Assembly: GCF_050947875.1 (NCBI RefSeq)
Contig: NC_134572.1
Span: 120,771,105 to 120,835,104, forward strand
Direction of reading: 5' to 3'
DNA length: 64,000 nucleotides
DNA from: Dermacentor variabilis
Lineage: Eukaryota > Arthropoda > Arachnida > Ixodida > Ixodidae
Shown here in pieces: positions 10,644 to 22,565 of this stretch (its first letter is position 1; each line of letters starts with the position of its first letter). The translations under genes and the position numbers were made by a program. Below the pieces are notes generated by a model. That model saw nothing but the letters and a program-made list of their open reading frames with translations, was not told the DNA's origin and did not search any database.

Positions 10644-11387
10644 TTAAGAGGAATCTTTAGCTCGGGACCCATTCCGACGCGGCCTATTCAAATACATGTA
10701 AAACGCAAAAACGCTTTTCTGAGATTACCTCTGGATCGCTTTTAGTGAAATTTGTTGCATATTAGAGAGAAAGTTAAATTGTATTGTCTATTGGAAGCGG
10801 CATTTCGATTTAGAGCCTGAATTTTGTTTAAAATATCTCAGATAATTTGAAAGTTCGAAAAAAATAGGAGCATGACGTTTACAAATAACAGCTCTGCATC
10901 AAGAACAGATATCGCGGTACTGTCAACGGCATCTATTATAACAGTCAAAGCGGACAAATTTGCTATGTCAATTTGCATCTTTCGTGACTTGGTTACGTTT
11001 TGGTACAAAGGTTCTGCAAAAGCCGTGTTTCCACAATACTACATTTTTTTTAGATTCATGTGTAACATATCAGTTTTATCTGCTGTAAATTTGCTATTGA
11101 TGAAATTCACAGAATTGTGCTATCATTTCTCATTGTTGAGTTACAGAGCTGTAAACTTGCTAGTGTCGTTTTCTGTAAGTTTGCGATTTTGGCCAAGTTT
11201 TAATAAAAAATTGACGATCTAAATGAAAAATCCGAATCTGGCAGTCACTATAACTACCCCCTCCCCCTCAAGTTTTTCCTTTAAATGCAACGAACTTCGT
11301 CAGACTTGGTGCAGTGGTTGCCGAGAAAAACGAATTCCTCTTTACATGTATTTAGATAGGCGCACCCGAGCTAAAGCTTCCTGTTAA
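10644..11387 (-). mobile_element. TTAA-bounded non-autonomous DNA transposon, copy 1
   Basis: 744 bp including a TTAA at each end (10644-10647, 11384-11387). The termini are inverted repeats: AGGAATCTTTAGCTCGG at the left and, on the other strand, AGGAAGCTTTAGCTCGG at the right. Subterminal similarity continues inward (CCTATNNAAATACATGTAAA on both ends). The interior is AT-rich and noncoding. A second copy lies at 56968-57690 in opposite orientation and aligns end to end; strand is set relative to that copy. TTAA targets are typical of piggyBac-type transposases, but the terminal bases do not match the usual piggyBac CCC start, so the superfamily is open. Confidence 0.8.
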
Positions 11388-11391
11388 GGAG

Positions 11392-11470
11392 GATGCCGGA
11401 GCTGCAACGTAAGCCTCCACCCCCCACCCCCCACCTGAACGAAATTTCTGGCTACGCCACTGCCGTTTAC
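11392..11470 (-). repeat. Possible DNA-transposon end fragment
   Basis: On the minus strand this reads CAGTGGCGTAGCCAGAAATT followed by a G-rich run, a start I recall from dispersed repeats of many invertebrates. Only one end is seen and no partner repeat was found. Confidence 0.3.
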
Positions 11471-11525
11471 TTAGGGTCAGGCACACGTTCAAGAATGCTA
11501 AGCGGCGCAAATTATTGCGGAATCC

Positions 11526-11583
11526 CGCACTACGGCGTGCCTCATAATGAGATCGTGGTTTTGGCACGTAAAACACCATAATC
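11526..11583 (+). mobile_element. SINE fragment, 3' part only
   Basis: The block TACGGCGTGCCTCATAATGA through TGGTTTTGGCACGTAAAAC matches the reverse complement of the repeat bodies at 17463-17665 and 38791-38930. It lacks the tRNA-like half, so it is a 5'-truncated copy. Confidence 0.65.
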
Positions 11584-12515
11584 TATCATGTAACGTCCAT
11601 TAGGGATGTCCTTGGCAGTCGCACTGCTCTTAAATGCAAGTAAGTGTCAGGAGTTGTGCGCGAAGTCGACAGTATGAAGAACAGACAAATCCCGCATATA
11701 CTACTGCAGAATAATTTCAAATAGCGGTCTTTCCTTCACGCACGTGGATAACCGTGAGAGGAGACTACTAGAGGAACATCAAGTGCTTCATATGTAATAC
11801 CCAAGGATTTGCCTGGCCTGGTGGCCAGTAAATGTGACGTAATATTGCGAGCAGCTTCGGCCATAGCATGCTAAAAAACGACGACACAGAGACAGTTCGC
11901 TCAATTCTTGTGTCGTGACTTTTGCGTCAAGGTGCAGAACCAACATATTCATGAATATGTCTTAATACTTAAGCACATCTAGATTTGCAGCTGCTGCGGT
12001 AGCCCATGAGTGCGGATAGCAAAGTCGCTAGGGAAATAATTGACCTTAGCCAAATCGATAGGTCAAAATCAAAAATCTTCCACGACGGCGTCTCTAGTAG
12101 ACGCTGTGCGATGTTCGGATGTCAAGATCTGTGCCGACTGAAGAAAGGCTGCCACGGAGGGCTTCTGACGTTTACTCTAGCTCGAAAAAAAGGGAAAAGC
12201 ACGAAGCTTATCAAAAACGCAGAATCAATCATTGCTCGTCACGACCAAACGCTCTTTGGATGATAAGTCATTTTCAGGTGACGAGCGGCTACTCTTTATC
12301 GAGAACACTGATAACGACAGCGGGACAATCATTGCGGTGAAGTTCAATGCCCAGGGATAGCTTTTAATTATTCTATTTTTGTTTTGTTCGCGTCATCACG
12401 CATTACCGCGGGAAGTTTGAAAAGTTTAAGGTAAGTACGCCACATGGTGACACGAGAACTAAACCCTCGTGTCCAGAAAAGCTGGATACGCGGAAGGATA
12501 CCTACAGACGCAAGC
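11584..12515. other. No gene recognised
   Basis: Contains an open frame of 85 codons at 12006-12263 (+), lysine-rich near its end, with no motif I recognise and no support as an exon. The remainder is featureless. Confidence 0.4.
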
Positions 12516-12898
12516 CATGCATCGCCGCTATAACCAAATATAATATACGAAAGGTTCGATAATTACACAGGTTAACCCTCGCCGCCCTGAATACGGAAGT
12601 GAGAAGTGATAAGAAGACAGGAAAGAAGAAACCGCGAGAGAGAAAGTCAAAGATTGAAGAGGGGAACAGGAAAAGGCGACTGCCGATTTCCTCCAGGTCG
12701 GTCAATGTGTAGGGGCCGTCCATTTGAAGCAGAGGCCGATGAGGTGTGTTGACTCCGCAGGGGCGCCTTAAAGGTCCAAGCACCCTGCATAGGCTCAACC
12801 CCCAGGATCCCCCTTTCCGCAGACACGGTTAAACCGCGCACGGCTGCACGCGGGAAGGTCCAAGCCTCGTGTGCTCGGGTACGTGGTGTCGCAGCACA
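12516..12898 (-). repeat. Solo fragment of LINE A 5' UTR
   Basis: Aligns throughout with the 5' untranslated regions of the three LINE A copies (about 34400-34800, 37080-37480, 55080-55480): shared CTATAACCAAATAT block, purine-rich ACAGGAAAAGGC tract, CACGGCTGCACGCGGG and the terminal TACGTGGTGTCGCA. It lacks the outermost ~45 bp of the element and everything from ORF1 onward. Because LINEs normally lose their 5' end, a fragment that keeps only the 5' UTR is unusual. Confidence 0.8.
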
Positions 12899-15800
12899 CA
12901 TGGCATATATTTCACTGATAATAGATATGATAAGGATTGATCGAGTTTTGTGGCTCGAGAGCCCATATATATTTCAGTGTCGTTACGTAGCTGCTGTCCA
13001 CAAAGATTTTACTATCAGATGTTCACGTTTCCTCTTTGGGGACAAGATGAAGGGAGGACAGAAAATAATAGATGTGCAAAAACGCATGATTAAATGAAAG
13101 TTTCGCACCTTGACACAACTTTGTAGGAACTTGTCTATTCATACACAGCAAACGCAATGCATTGATGGGGCAAAAAGGTTGTGCCCGTTTAAGCAAGCCA
13201 TCAATCTAACATATTGAACCATTTGTTGAACTTGCATCTAGCCAGTACATCATTATATTTCCCCGTAATGCTTTATTGTAGTTTCATAAGCTGAAGAGGC
13301 ATTTGAATGATGTCGGAAATATATTCCCTACATGTGTTTAGGAGCAAATGATGTTAGCTACAAAACATAGAAGCTGTGCTTCACGATAACGCTCTGCCAG
13401 TGCTCCGTCACTTGCTTACCTGCTGGTTAAGGCGGGTTTCCGTGTGCCTTTCCCTATATACTCGCGATGCAGTTGAGTAAATATAATTCGCAGTTTGGGC
13501 ACTATATCCATTGCCACTCAGACGAAACGAGCCCCCTCCTCCCCAAGCGCTAATTCCTCTGCATTATTTTCCAATGCTTCACTCAAGGCAGACATACGTA
13601 GCTATAGGAACCACATCGCGTCCTAGCTGGAAGGGCATGCTGTTTTTCATAGCCAAAGGTATTTCATGTGCGTGAGGCGCTTGTGGATGCTTAGCAAATG
13701 GTTCTTGCTCGAAAGACTCTATTTGAATATTAACTTGCTTGGGGAGCTCATATTGAGCCACAAAGATTTGCTGACATGGTAAGCACGAGAGCTGTGACAA
13801 TATGCCGTGTTAAAGCGTGGTTTCTTATTTATTGATTCAATGCGTAACTCGCAACTACCACTAAAAATTGAATTTTTTTATTATTGACCATGCCTTCAAT
13901 ATGAGTGGAAAACTCAGCGCGACTAGATTAAACAAAGATAGACGGGGCAGTCAAGAATGTGTTGAAGCTTCGTGTCGATTCGCCTTGTCCCAAACAATTG
14001 TTCTCGTAAAACATTGGTCGCGACTAATCAAGCAATAGCAGAAAGCAGAACGGTATTCACCAACACAAAATGCTCAAGACTTGGTGTCAAAACTACGTAC
14101 ATCTTTATAGCACGTCAGGTCAATTCTTGTATGTACAGTGCCTCACCAAATACAAAATAATGTTCATCTTGAATACCAATTCAACAATGTCTACCTGTTC
14201 TTGGTAAATACTGTGGTCGCGTAGTAGCGAATATTACAACAAGAAATGTTACTACAGGTAAACAAAAATGCTCACAATACGTCGAAAACTTTTGGCAAGT
14301 GCGAAGCCAGTCGTGTGTCCGTTGTCAAAATAGTAATGAGAAATTTGAAAAAGAAGAATCTTAAGATGGTGCCGTAGGAATTGGCAATGTTCCGTGTTCG
14401 ATATCTTTCAGTGTTAAAAGGCGGCGGGTTGCTGTTCTGAGAAAGGAACCTTATACGAAAGGATAATATAGGTTGCAGAAGGCTCAGTATTACGGAATAT
14501 TTTTGCCTGTTACAATCTTATATATTAGACTGTTCTTTAAAAAAGCTTAGTGTGAACGGCAAAAGGAGGAGGTTTTGTTTCGACTTTGAAGGGGCTGCGA
14601 CAGCGGTGTAGCTTCTACGAATCGTAAAATGAAATAAAAAGGGAATTGTTGGATTCAGTGATCTCGCTCTTCTAAATCTTCCTAAAGCAACTTCAAGTGC
14701 AGTGACGAATTCAGATATACTGATCCTGCTTTTTTTTTTCTTACAGGTAACCTATTTTTTTCTGTCTATTCATAACAATCGCTATAATCATATAAACTTG
14801 TGTGGCCAGCGTAAGTAAACGACCTAATTACACAGCTATATATTTGGTCAGTTATCTAATGTCATCAATTAACTATAGCGCAAACACCAGAATACCATTA
14901 ACTGGTAGTAACCTTGAGTGTAGTAGCCATTCAACCCTTTCGCTCACAGAACAACGACAAATTACTTAGTGGTACGCTGAGGGGTGTTCCTTATTGGCAC
15001 TGGAATTCTCTGTGGAGCGATGACAGCAAAGTATTGGAATAGTGAAATACCCCCCCCCCCCTAAATTAAATACGGCGTAAAGCACTTGTAAGCCCCTGAA
15101 TTCTCTATACGCTTGCAGAGCACTTAAAGAACTCCAAAGTCGTCAAAATTGCTTTGGCAAACTTCGCTCCAAAAATAAGAAGTGTTCCTTAATCTGACGA
15201 ATCACCCGGCTTGCACGTGACGGCGCACGCGGATACGAAATTCATCGAACTATCGACGAAGATGCTTTAAAGAGTCGTCCTCCACGGCTCGGATATATTG
15301 CGTCGTGTAGGATTATGACCATGCAAATCTCGCATGAATAACGTGCACTGTAATGCAAACATCGCTGCGGCAAAGAGCTCGCCGTAGAGCACATACCGTG
15401 AGCATGTGTTTTTCGATAAAATTTACAAGAGAAAATACTTGCTGTTCTGTCTAAAGTAACTGCAACTATGGCGATTCAGCCACCGTGGAAATTAGGGGTA
15501 ATAGGTTGGTCACCGATATTTAGTATTTATAGCTTCAAATGAATCTGCTACTAGGCTTATTGATTATGTTCAGCATTCTGGTAGGGGAAAAAGCAACATT
15601 CGCAGCAACTACGGCAGTGAGCGGAAACTTATTACTTCGTGCATTGGAAAAATGCGACTGCGTGGAAACTTCAGAAAATTCAAGCGTAATAACTCAATAG
15701 ACAATAACGTCTGAAGCGGCTAGTATGCGGGTACATTCTATCATTCCAATGGTAGCTGAGCGATCGCAGCGCCAGTGTTCTCCCTAGTATGTTTTAAGGG

Positions 15801-17452
15801 AACCGCGAAACTGGTAGGGGTCACCACGTCTCGATCAAAGTTGTGCACAACCTGCCGACGTGGTGCGGTGCTTCAGTTGAGCCCTTTGAATAAGTGTAGG
15901 CGTATGACAGCGCTCAACGCAATTGTGATTTCAAGGCAAGGGTATATAGGTTGTTTGTCAAGTGATTACATGCTCATTGCATGTTCGGTTACAAAGAGGC
16001 ACGATCCTTCGTCCTATAGCAGTAAGGGGAGTGGAGTCCCATTTGGTGTAACGTCGTAGAGTGCTCCAAAAAGAAAGGTATCACTGCCTACTGACCCCGT
16101 GATTTGGTGCAAGTGCGTATGTTTCTCGACGAATCTACTGCTTATATAGCTCGGAAGGCTGACGGAAAAAACACTGCCAGAGGGGGCATCTCCGTACTGC
16201 GTAATGAAAATATAAATTGGAAATAAAACTTGGGTAGAGAAATGATGATTTACAGGTACCTATACCCCAAAGCACAACCATGCTTTAACAGAATAGCCTG
16301 TGATACTTAACGATTGCTTTAATTTTCCGAATTTTATTATATTTGGGCTAACATACTTATATTGGGTTTAGACAGGAGCCGTATTTTTCTGTGCATGTGC
16401 CTCTTACCAACGTTATCTCCTCGACACGCACAATACATCGACTACTTCCTCATTTCATCGCTTTGTCGAGGCGCTGTGGTTTAATGTTTGCATTTAGGCG
16501 CACCTTGTGAACGCTGTTATGCACGAACGCAAATATTGCATGACATTAGACTTTGCATTTGATAAAAGTCTAGGTAATTATACGTATTGCATTTAGTATC
16601 GCATTATTTTAGTACTTGAAATAACCACTGCAGGTATCCGTTCACATTGATTTCAACAGGTGTGGTTGATTTCAACATTGTATCAGGTAATTTCAACATT
16701 GTGTTGCACAGCAGTGCAACACAATGTAGCACTGCTGTGCATAGAGTTGCCTACTTCCACATGGTGTGCATGGCTGAAATCGCCTAACCATTCCGAACAA
16801 GTTACGCGATCGCGTAGATGGAGCAAGCGGACTCTGTTACGTTTTTAAAGCGCAGCCTCTAGGCGTTCCTTCGCGGAGCGTCGACATGCCTCAGCGTTGT
16901 ACCTCAGCGTAACCGAGGGAAGGAGCACAACATCAAAGCATGAAAGAACGAATGCGGAGCCCAGCTGGTGATGAAAGATGGCGATACTGAAGAGACCGCG
17001 AGAAGAAAAGAAGAGGAGGGGATAGGCTACACTGAAGCATGAGGCGGAAAACAGAGGATGATAACATGGCCAAAGGTTGAGGATGAAATCAGAGTGCCAC
17101 GTGATAGATAGCGCCCTAGTATATGTAATCTTCTTGTATGCGCGACGCGAATCGTGTAGTATTTTCATGAAGGAACGCGGGCCCCTGCGATTACACTGGA
17201 ACTTTCGACGAGTCATGTTTAAAAGCCGATGCACTTGACCCGCAGATCAGATTTTCCACGTTCGCCGATTCTCCATGCAGCTATTTTTGTGCTTGAGCGT
17301 TGCTTGTTTTTCTGGGCACAAGTTCGCTCAATACCACGCGCTGCCTCTCCAGATTTCCCGATTAGCGAGGCAGTCGCACCACACTAGCTGCGTTTGCAAC
17401 GTGCCGCACAAGACAGGTCGTCCGCGCCAGCAAATATATCGAGAAATGAAAA
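12899..17452. other. 4.5 kb without a recognised gene
   Basis: Low-complexity AT-rich sequence with no open frame above about 130 codons and no RT, transposase or RNA signature. Noted inside: a 12-base C run at 15050-15061, a strong hairpin at 16696-16727, and a minus-strand frame at 13579-13800 that faintly resembles a degraded C2H2 zinc finger (CLPCQQIFVAQYELPK), too weak to call. Sequence near 17300-17340 (TCTGGGCACAAGTTCGCTCA) resembles ends of tick LTR elements from memory only. Confidence 0.4.
16696..16727. repeat. 14-bp perfect inverted repeat
   Basis: ACATTGTGTTGCAC and its exact reverse complement flank a 4-base loop (AGCA). A near repeat of the same words (GCACTGCTGTGCAT) follows at 16729-16742, giving a competing structure. 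Confidence 0.75.
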
Positions 17453-17462
17453 CACCTATAAT

Positions 17463-17665
17463 TTAAAATTAAATTGTGCGGTTTTACGTGCCAAAACCAC
17501 TTTCTGTTAATGAGGCACGCCGCAGTGGAGGGCTCCGGAAATTTCGACCACCTGGGGTTCTTTAACGTGCACGTAAATCTAAGTACACGGGTGTTTTCGC
17601 ATTTCGCCCCCATCGAAATGCGGCTGCCGTGGCCGGGATTCGATCCCGCGACCTCGTGCTCAAAG
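17463..17665 (-). mobile_element. tRNA-derived SINE with 10-bp target-site duplication
   Basis: Full-length copy, 203 bp, flanked by CACCTATAAT at 17453-17462 and 17666-17675. On the minus strand it begins with a tRNA-like half (CGCGGGATCGAATCCCGG, a B-box match, near 17653-17636), continues through a conserved body (CACGTTAAAGAACCCCAGG, CCGGAGCCCTCCACTG, GTGGTTTTGGCACGTAAAAC) and ends in an AT-rich tail. Further copies of the body are at 38791-38930 and 11526-11583. Transcription would be by pol III and mobility would need a partner LINE. Confidence 0.85.
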
Positions 17666-17675
17666 CACCTATAAT

Positions 17676-18884
17676 AGAAGTCCGCTGAATTTTCCCATGA
17701 GGGAAAATATAATGCTCGGTAAATTTTTTTATGCACATGTCGAAGCACTCCTAGACGCTGTGAACGAACAGAGTGGCCCCGAGAAAAAATTGGTGTCCGC
17801 ATCCGTGAATATTTGCAGGCCCATTAAAGGAACCGGCAGCCAAACCGACCATGCCGTCCATTTCTGGTGGAAAATGAAATGAAATTGAAGGTGATTTTCG
17901 TTGTTCAAATAGGCATTTAATTTCACATCTGCGCAGAAACTCGCGAACAACAATACGCCGAGGCTGTCTAGTCTGAAAATTTGTACTAGCATTGAATCTT
18001 CACGACGACATCACACATTAAGGTACGCAAGTTAGCTCTTCCAAAGTTAAGCATAGTGTTTGTCTAAAAGTCAATTAGCTGTGTTTTATAGGCATTTGCA
18101 CTTTTCTGCTTACGCCCTCCGCTACGATGCACAGAAATTTCCCGTTTCCGAAAGACACTGGGATATCGGCCACGAGTGAAATGAAACCATGGCGGCCCTC
18201 ATTTTGTGCCAGCGAGATTTTACCCCTGGTGTGCACTTGTCGGTCGTATTCTATGGTGTCCCTGTGGGACAGGACGCGCCACCATACCGCACTAATGCTA
18301 CTTTCTACCACTTACTACCCATTTGTATAAGGTGGGCGTGAAGGACACAAAATTATCATTTCAGTTTCAAAACGCTTACATGACCTGCCTCATCGTCTGA
18401 CTGGGATATTACCCCATATCTTTCCCAGCGCATTACAAAAGCACGCACATATCACCCAAAAAATGGTCGAAAAATTCACGACGTACAAACCTCATGAACA
18501 TATAACTTAAAAAGAATATTTTATGGCTGCAGCCGCACATGCTGGCTACTCTCTTTTGTCAGTGTACAATCGCTATCGCGTTTACTAATCACGGTTTCCT
18601 CTTTGGGTCTTCATGAATACAATCGTCTCTACAGGTCGAAAAATACTTATAAATATGTCCCACAAATTTTCTGGCTACTGCTCGTAGGAATTTCCGAAAA
18701 GCAAAGCCATTTGTCATTGTGCGTATTCAAATGTTACCAGACGACACTTAACTATTGACAGCGATAAAGAAAGGAGACATTGAGCATATAAGAGGCAGGT
18801 AGTTGCGGAACCAACGAACACCCGGGAACCAGCTGCTGCTTTTTGCCGATGCAGGGCTTGGCGATTAAAACGGAAGTACCATGG
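17676..18884. other. No recognisable feature
   Basis: Short overlapping open frames only. No motif recognised. The boundary with the following LINE is uncertain. Confidence 0.45.
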
Positions 18885-18906
18885 CAACGCGGTATTTGAG
18901 ACCAGT

Positions 18907-19785
18907 TTGTTTGAACACAATAGCTCATTCAAGATGTGGCAATGGAATTGCAGGGGTTTCCTTCCCAAGAGGGATTCCCTGCAACAATATATTCGCTCGC
19001 ATGCAGGGAAGCCAAATGTTATCATTTTACAAGAAACATTAACATCTAACGTCACGCTGTCTGGCTACAGGCCCGTAGCAAAGCACGAAGAAGGACGGGG
19101 GATCGCCGTACTGGTTAGCAACAAGCTGACCCACATCACTCACGACCTTAAGATGACCGCAACTAAAGTCGAATACATGATGATAGAGATCATCCCTAGC
19201 CCAACGAACCGCCAAAGTATATTCATCCTGAATGTCTACAGTAGTCCCAAAGCTCAAAGACAGCGCTTCAAAGCCCTAATCACCAAGGCCACGCAACTAG
19301 CGCGCTACTCTCCTTTGATCATAGCTGGTGACTTCAACGCGCCGTACCACACCTGGGGCTACCCATATAACACTAAAAAGGGGGAGGACCTCTGGCCTGA
19401 GGCTCTAAACCTAAACTTGATGCTAGTCACGGACCCAGCGTTCCCCACCAGATGCGGAACATCGTCGAGCCGAGACACGACACCGGATCTCACCTTTGTC
19501 AGGAGCATTGCAGCGGTAAAGTGGACGAACCTCGGGGTAGACTTTGGTAGCGACCATTATATCTTGGCCACGCACCTCCAAGTCGACCAGAAGAGACAGC
19601 GCATATTCCAGTACACAGACTGGGACAAATTTCGCAAAATTAGGGAAGAGCGAATGGAGAGTGAGGACAAGCCTAGCCTCGAACAATGGGTTGCACAGGT
19701 TAGACACGACATCAAAGCTACCACCATAGAGGTTTGTGCCGACCTCCCGGTGGAAAAGATGGACAGCTGTCTGGCTCACCTGTAG
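18907..19785 (+). pseudogene. LINE F ORF2, AP endonuclease domain
   Basis: Open for 292 codons. The apurinic-type endonuclease nicks target DNA to prime reverse transcription. Visible landmarks are MWQWNCRGFLPKRD at the N-terminus (near residue 10), the catalytic glutamate in ILQETLTS (near 42), AGDFNAPYHTWGYP (aspartate and asparagine of the active site, near 140), a DTTPDLTF block (near 190) and the terminal SDH box in DFGSDHYIL (near 216). All expected catalytic residues are present. A TAG at 19783 interrupts the linker to the RT; further in-frame stops are at about 19960 and 20236. The same frame continues to 20859. Confidence 0.9.
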
Positions 19786-20019
19786 GAAGCCAAGCAATCC
19801 CTCCTCGCCAGGTGGAAAGGACAACGGCTCAACCGCAGGCTCAGAAAAAAGATATCGGAAATCAATAGAACTATAGAGGAACACTGCAGAGCCCTCTGTA
19901 AACAGCAATGGGATGAGGTGTGCAACTCGATCGACGGGCAGATGCGCAACGGGGGCACCTGAAACCTCCTAACGCATCTCCTCGACGAGGCGAACACTAA
20001 AACCAACCAACGCAACACA

Positions 20020-21487
20020 ATGGCGCGCACTCTACACACAGCCAAGCGAGAATATTCGAGCAAGGAAATTTTATCGAAAGTCGTACAGAAGTACCTATCA
20101 GTCGCATCGTGCCCTACACCACCTTCTCCTGACTACGAAGGCTCCGAGAACCCTGAGCTCGACGCAGAATTCGGGATTGAGGAGATCAGGCAGGCGCTCC
20201 ACGCCCTCAACGGCAGATCGGCTCCGGGTCCGGACTAGATCACTAACAAAGCTCTACGAAATCTGGACGAGAAGTTCATCGAATACCTAACGGACATCAT
20301 TAACCAAGCATGGAGCAGTGGTAAAGTCCCGGAAATGTGGAAATCTGCCAACACCATTCTCATCCCCAAGCCAGGCAAGCCGCGCAGCCTCGATAACCTC
20401 CGCCCAATTTCGCTCACATCGTGCGTGGGGAAAGTTGCTGAGCACGCAATCCTAAACAGGCTTTCACGCTACCTGGAAGACAACGACATTTACCCACACA
20501 ACATGATCGGCTTCAGGGTTGGACTCTCGACGCAGGACGCGATGAAGCTCATCAAGCATCACATTATTGACTGTAATACGCGGGACAGGAGAGCCATAGT
20601 AGGTCTAGATCTGGAAAAGGCATTTGATAACATTCGTCACTCGTGCGTTTTAAACACAATCTCGAGCCTAAACCTGGGGAAGCACTTTCATTCCTACACG
20701 AGATATTTCTTGTCAGACAGAGAAGCCACCCTTAAGATCGGGGAGCTGACTTCAGACATGATCAAGCTGGGGTCTAAGGGGACGCCACAAGGGTCAGTCA
20801 TATCCCCAACCCTCTTTAACCACGTCATGATTGGTCTATCCCGGACACTCTGCTATTGACGGTATCAGTCATACCATATACGCAGACGACGTTACCATCT
20901 GGTGTACGGGAGGTAGTGACGTACAGGTAGAGACGGCCCTGCAAGAAGCGATTGATGCTACCGAGAGATACCTTGAGTCCACGGGCCTTCGGTGCTCACC
21001 GCACAAGTCGGAACTGCTACTTTATCGACCCAAGCGCAGAGGCCCGAAACCAAAGGGATGGCTGCCACTCGCCGAATGCGACATAAAACTGCGCACAAAA
21101 GACGGAGGCTATATTCCGAGGGTGGATGCTATCCGGATTCTCGGCATGATGGTAGTGTCGAGTGGTTCAAACAACCAGACAGTGCTGCGACTAACTAAGA
21201 AGACGGACAATGCCATGAGACTAATCAGAATAGTGGCCAACCGGCAGCAAGGCCTCGGAGAAGATAACCTCGTGAGATCGGTACATGCGTTCGTAATGTG
21301 TCATTTCACTTACGTCGCGGCCATGCACAGCTGGCAAAGATCGGAGAGGGATAATCTCAATGCATTAATCAGGAAGGCAATCAAGAGAGCTCTCGGCCTC
21401 CCCATATACACTCCCACAGAACGCTTACTTCAACTTGGCATGCATAACACGCTAGAGGAAATAGCGGAAGCACAGGAGAGGGCCTAG
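20020..21487 (+). pseudogene. LINE F ORF2, reverse transcriptase domain
   Basis: RT motifs are in order: GRSAPGPD (20212-20235), ANTILIPKPGKPRSLDNLRP (20347-20406), ISLTSCVGKVAEH, IGFRVGLSTQDAM, motif A VGLDLEKAFDNI (20603-20638), motif B GTPQGSVISPTLFN (20779-20820) and motif C IYADDVTIW (20878-20904). A frameshift near 20850 separates motif B from motif C; from there the frame runs to 21487 and covers the thumb (KRALGLPIYTPTERLLQLG). Catalytic aspartates of motifs A and C are intact. One frameshift and a few stops are the only visible lesions. Confidence 0.9.
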
Positions 21488-22500
21488 TTCATCAGGCTAT
21501 CTACCACACAAGCTGGAAGACACATCTTACAGGAGCTGGGCGTTCCTTCCAGAGTAATCAAAACAAAGTTCTGCAGCATCCCTCGAGAGCAGCGGGACCG
21601 CATCACTGTCGCGCCGATACCACGAAACGTCCATCCAGAACACAACATGAGATGACGTCGGGCGCGCGCGAAGGCTCTCCTGGAAAAGGCTCGTGAACGG
21701 GTTTCGCAGAACAGTTTCGTAGACGCAGCGCGCTACACCTACGGACAGGTCTTCACTGTAGTTAGTGTAAATAATGAAAGCCAAATAACAAACGCAATCT
21801 CGATTCGGACGGCGTCCTCTGAAATCGCAGAGCAGGCTGCAATAGCGATGGCCTTATTGGACGACAAGAGGACATCAATCTACAGTGACTCGATAGCAGC
21901 TGTTAGGGCATTTGTCAAAGGAACTATATCCGAGCTGGCCCTAGGGATATTAGGAAGCAAAGAGATCAAGCCACACACATTAATCTGGTTTCCAGCCCAC
22001 ATGGGACAGATCGAGGGTGCCCCGCCCAACCTCAATGAGTCGGCACACGGAGCTGCGCGAGGGATCATCAACCGCGTAGCTACCGGGCAGCGTGACGCCG
22101 GGGGTACTGACAATCGGGACTCTCCTTCCTCGTACACCGAAATTACTAAGCACTTTTATTTGGCTCGGAGGATCTACCCCCTCCCACATTGCAAACTCAA
22201 TAGACATCAGGCTTTGACACTAAGGCTTCTACAGACGGGGGCATACCCAAACCCCCTACTTCTTCACAACATGTACCCCGAAATTCAGATGACAAATGCA
22301 TGTGCACTATGCAATGACTTAGCGAACTTGCCTCACATGCTCTGGCGATGCCCCGTGTTACGCGGCGATGAAAGTAACACTTCTTCACGCTGGGATGCTG
22401 TCCTACGCAGCCCCAACCTCGAATAGCAGTTATGGGGTGTCCAACGGGCCCGCGACGCAGCGGAGAGGCTCGGCCTCTCTGTCCCGGCGTGGGAGCGGGC
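21488..22500 (+). pseudogene. LINE F ORF2, RNase H domain and C-terminal knuckle
   Basis: In the same frame as the preceding thumb after a TAG at 21485. RNase H removes the RNA template strand. The four acidic/conserved sites appear as SFVDAARY (near 21713), SSEIAEQAAIA (near 21821), IYSDSIAAVRAF (near 21880) and WFPAHMGQ with a following ESAHGA (21985-22050). The tail carries a CCHC arrangement (CALCNDLANLPHMLWRC, 22301-22351) found at the C-terminus of this LINE group. Stops at 21485, about 21653 and 22424 break the frame. Confidence 0.85.
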
Positions 22501-22541
22501 CGCTCCCACGCCGGGCCCTTAAGGACCCTAATAAAGTTTTT

Positions 22542-22565
22542 CATCCATCCATCCATCCATCCATC
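22542..22565 (+). repeat. (CATC)n tail of LINE F
   Basis: Six CATC units right after the LINE F polyadenylation-type signal; marks the 3' terminus. Confidence 0.9.

Larger units (their letters stand above)
18885..22565 (+). mobile_element. LINE F: I-type LINE, ORF2 plus 3' tail
   Basis: A 5'-truncated non-LTR retrotransposon of the group whose ORF2 carries AP endonuclease, reverse transcriptase and RNase H in that order (I/R1/LOA-type). ORF1 is absent. The 3' end has AATAAAG at 22529 and a (CATC)n tail at 22542-22565. Damage is limited to a handful of stops and one frameshift, making this one of the better preserved elements here. No convincing target-site duplication was found, so the 5' limit is approximate. 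Confidence 0.88.

Noticed and set aside
13579..13800. Degraded C2H2 zinc-finger exon
   Set aside because: Only one cysteine pair and no paired histidines; resemblance is too weak to support a gene.
17362..17802. 146-codon minus-strand ORF
   Set aside because: It crosses the SINE and both target-site copies; it is an accidental frame through a repeat.
18707..18906. ORF1 remnant of LINE F
   Set aside because: No knuckle or other ORF1 word is visible upstream of the endonuclease.
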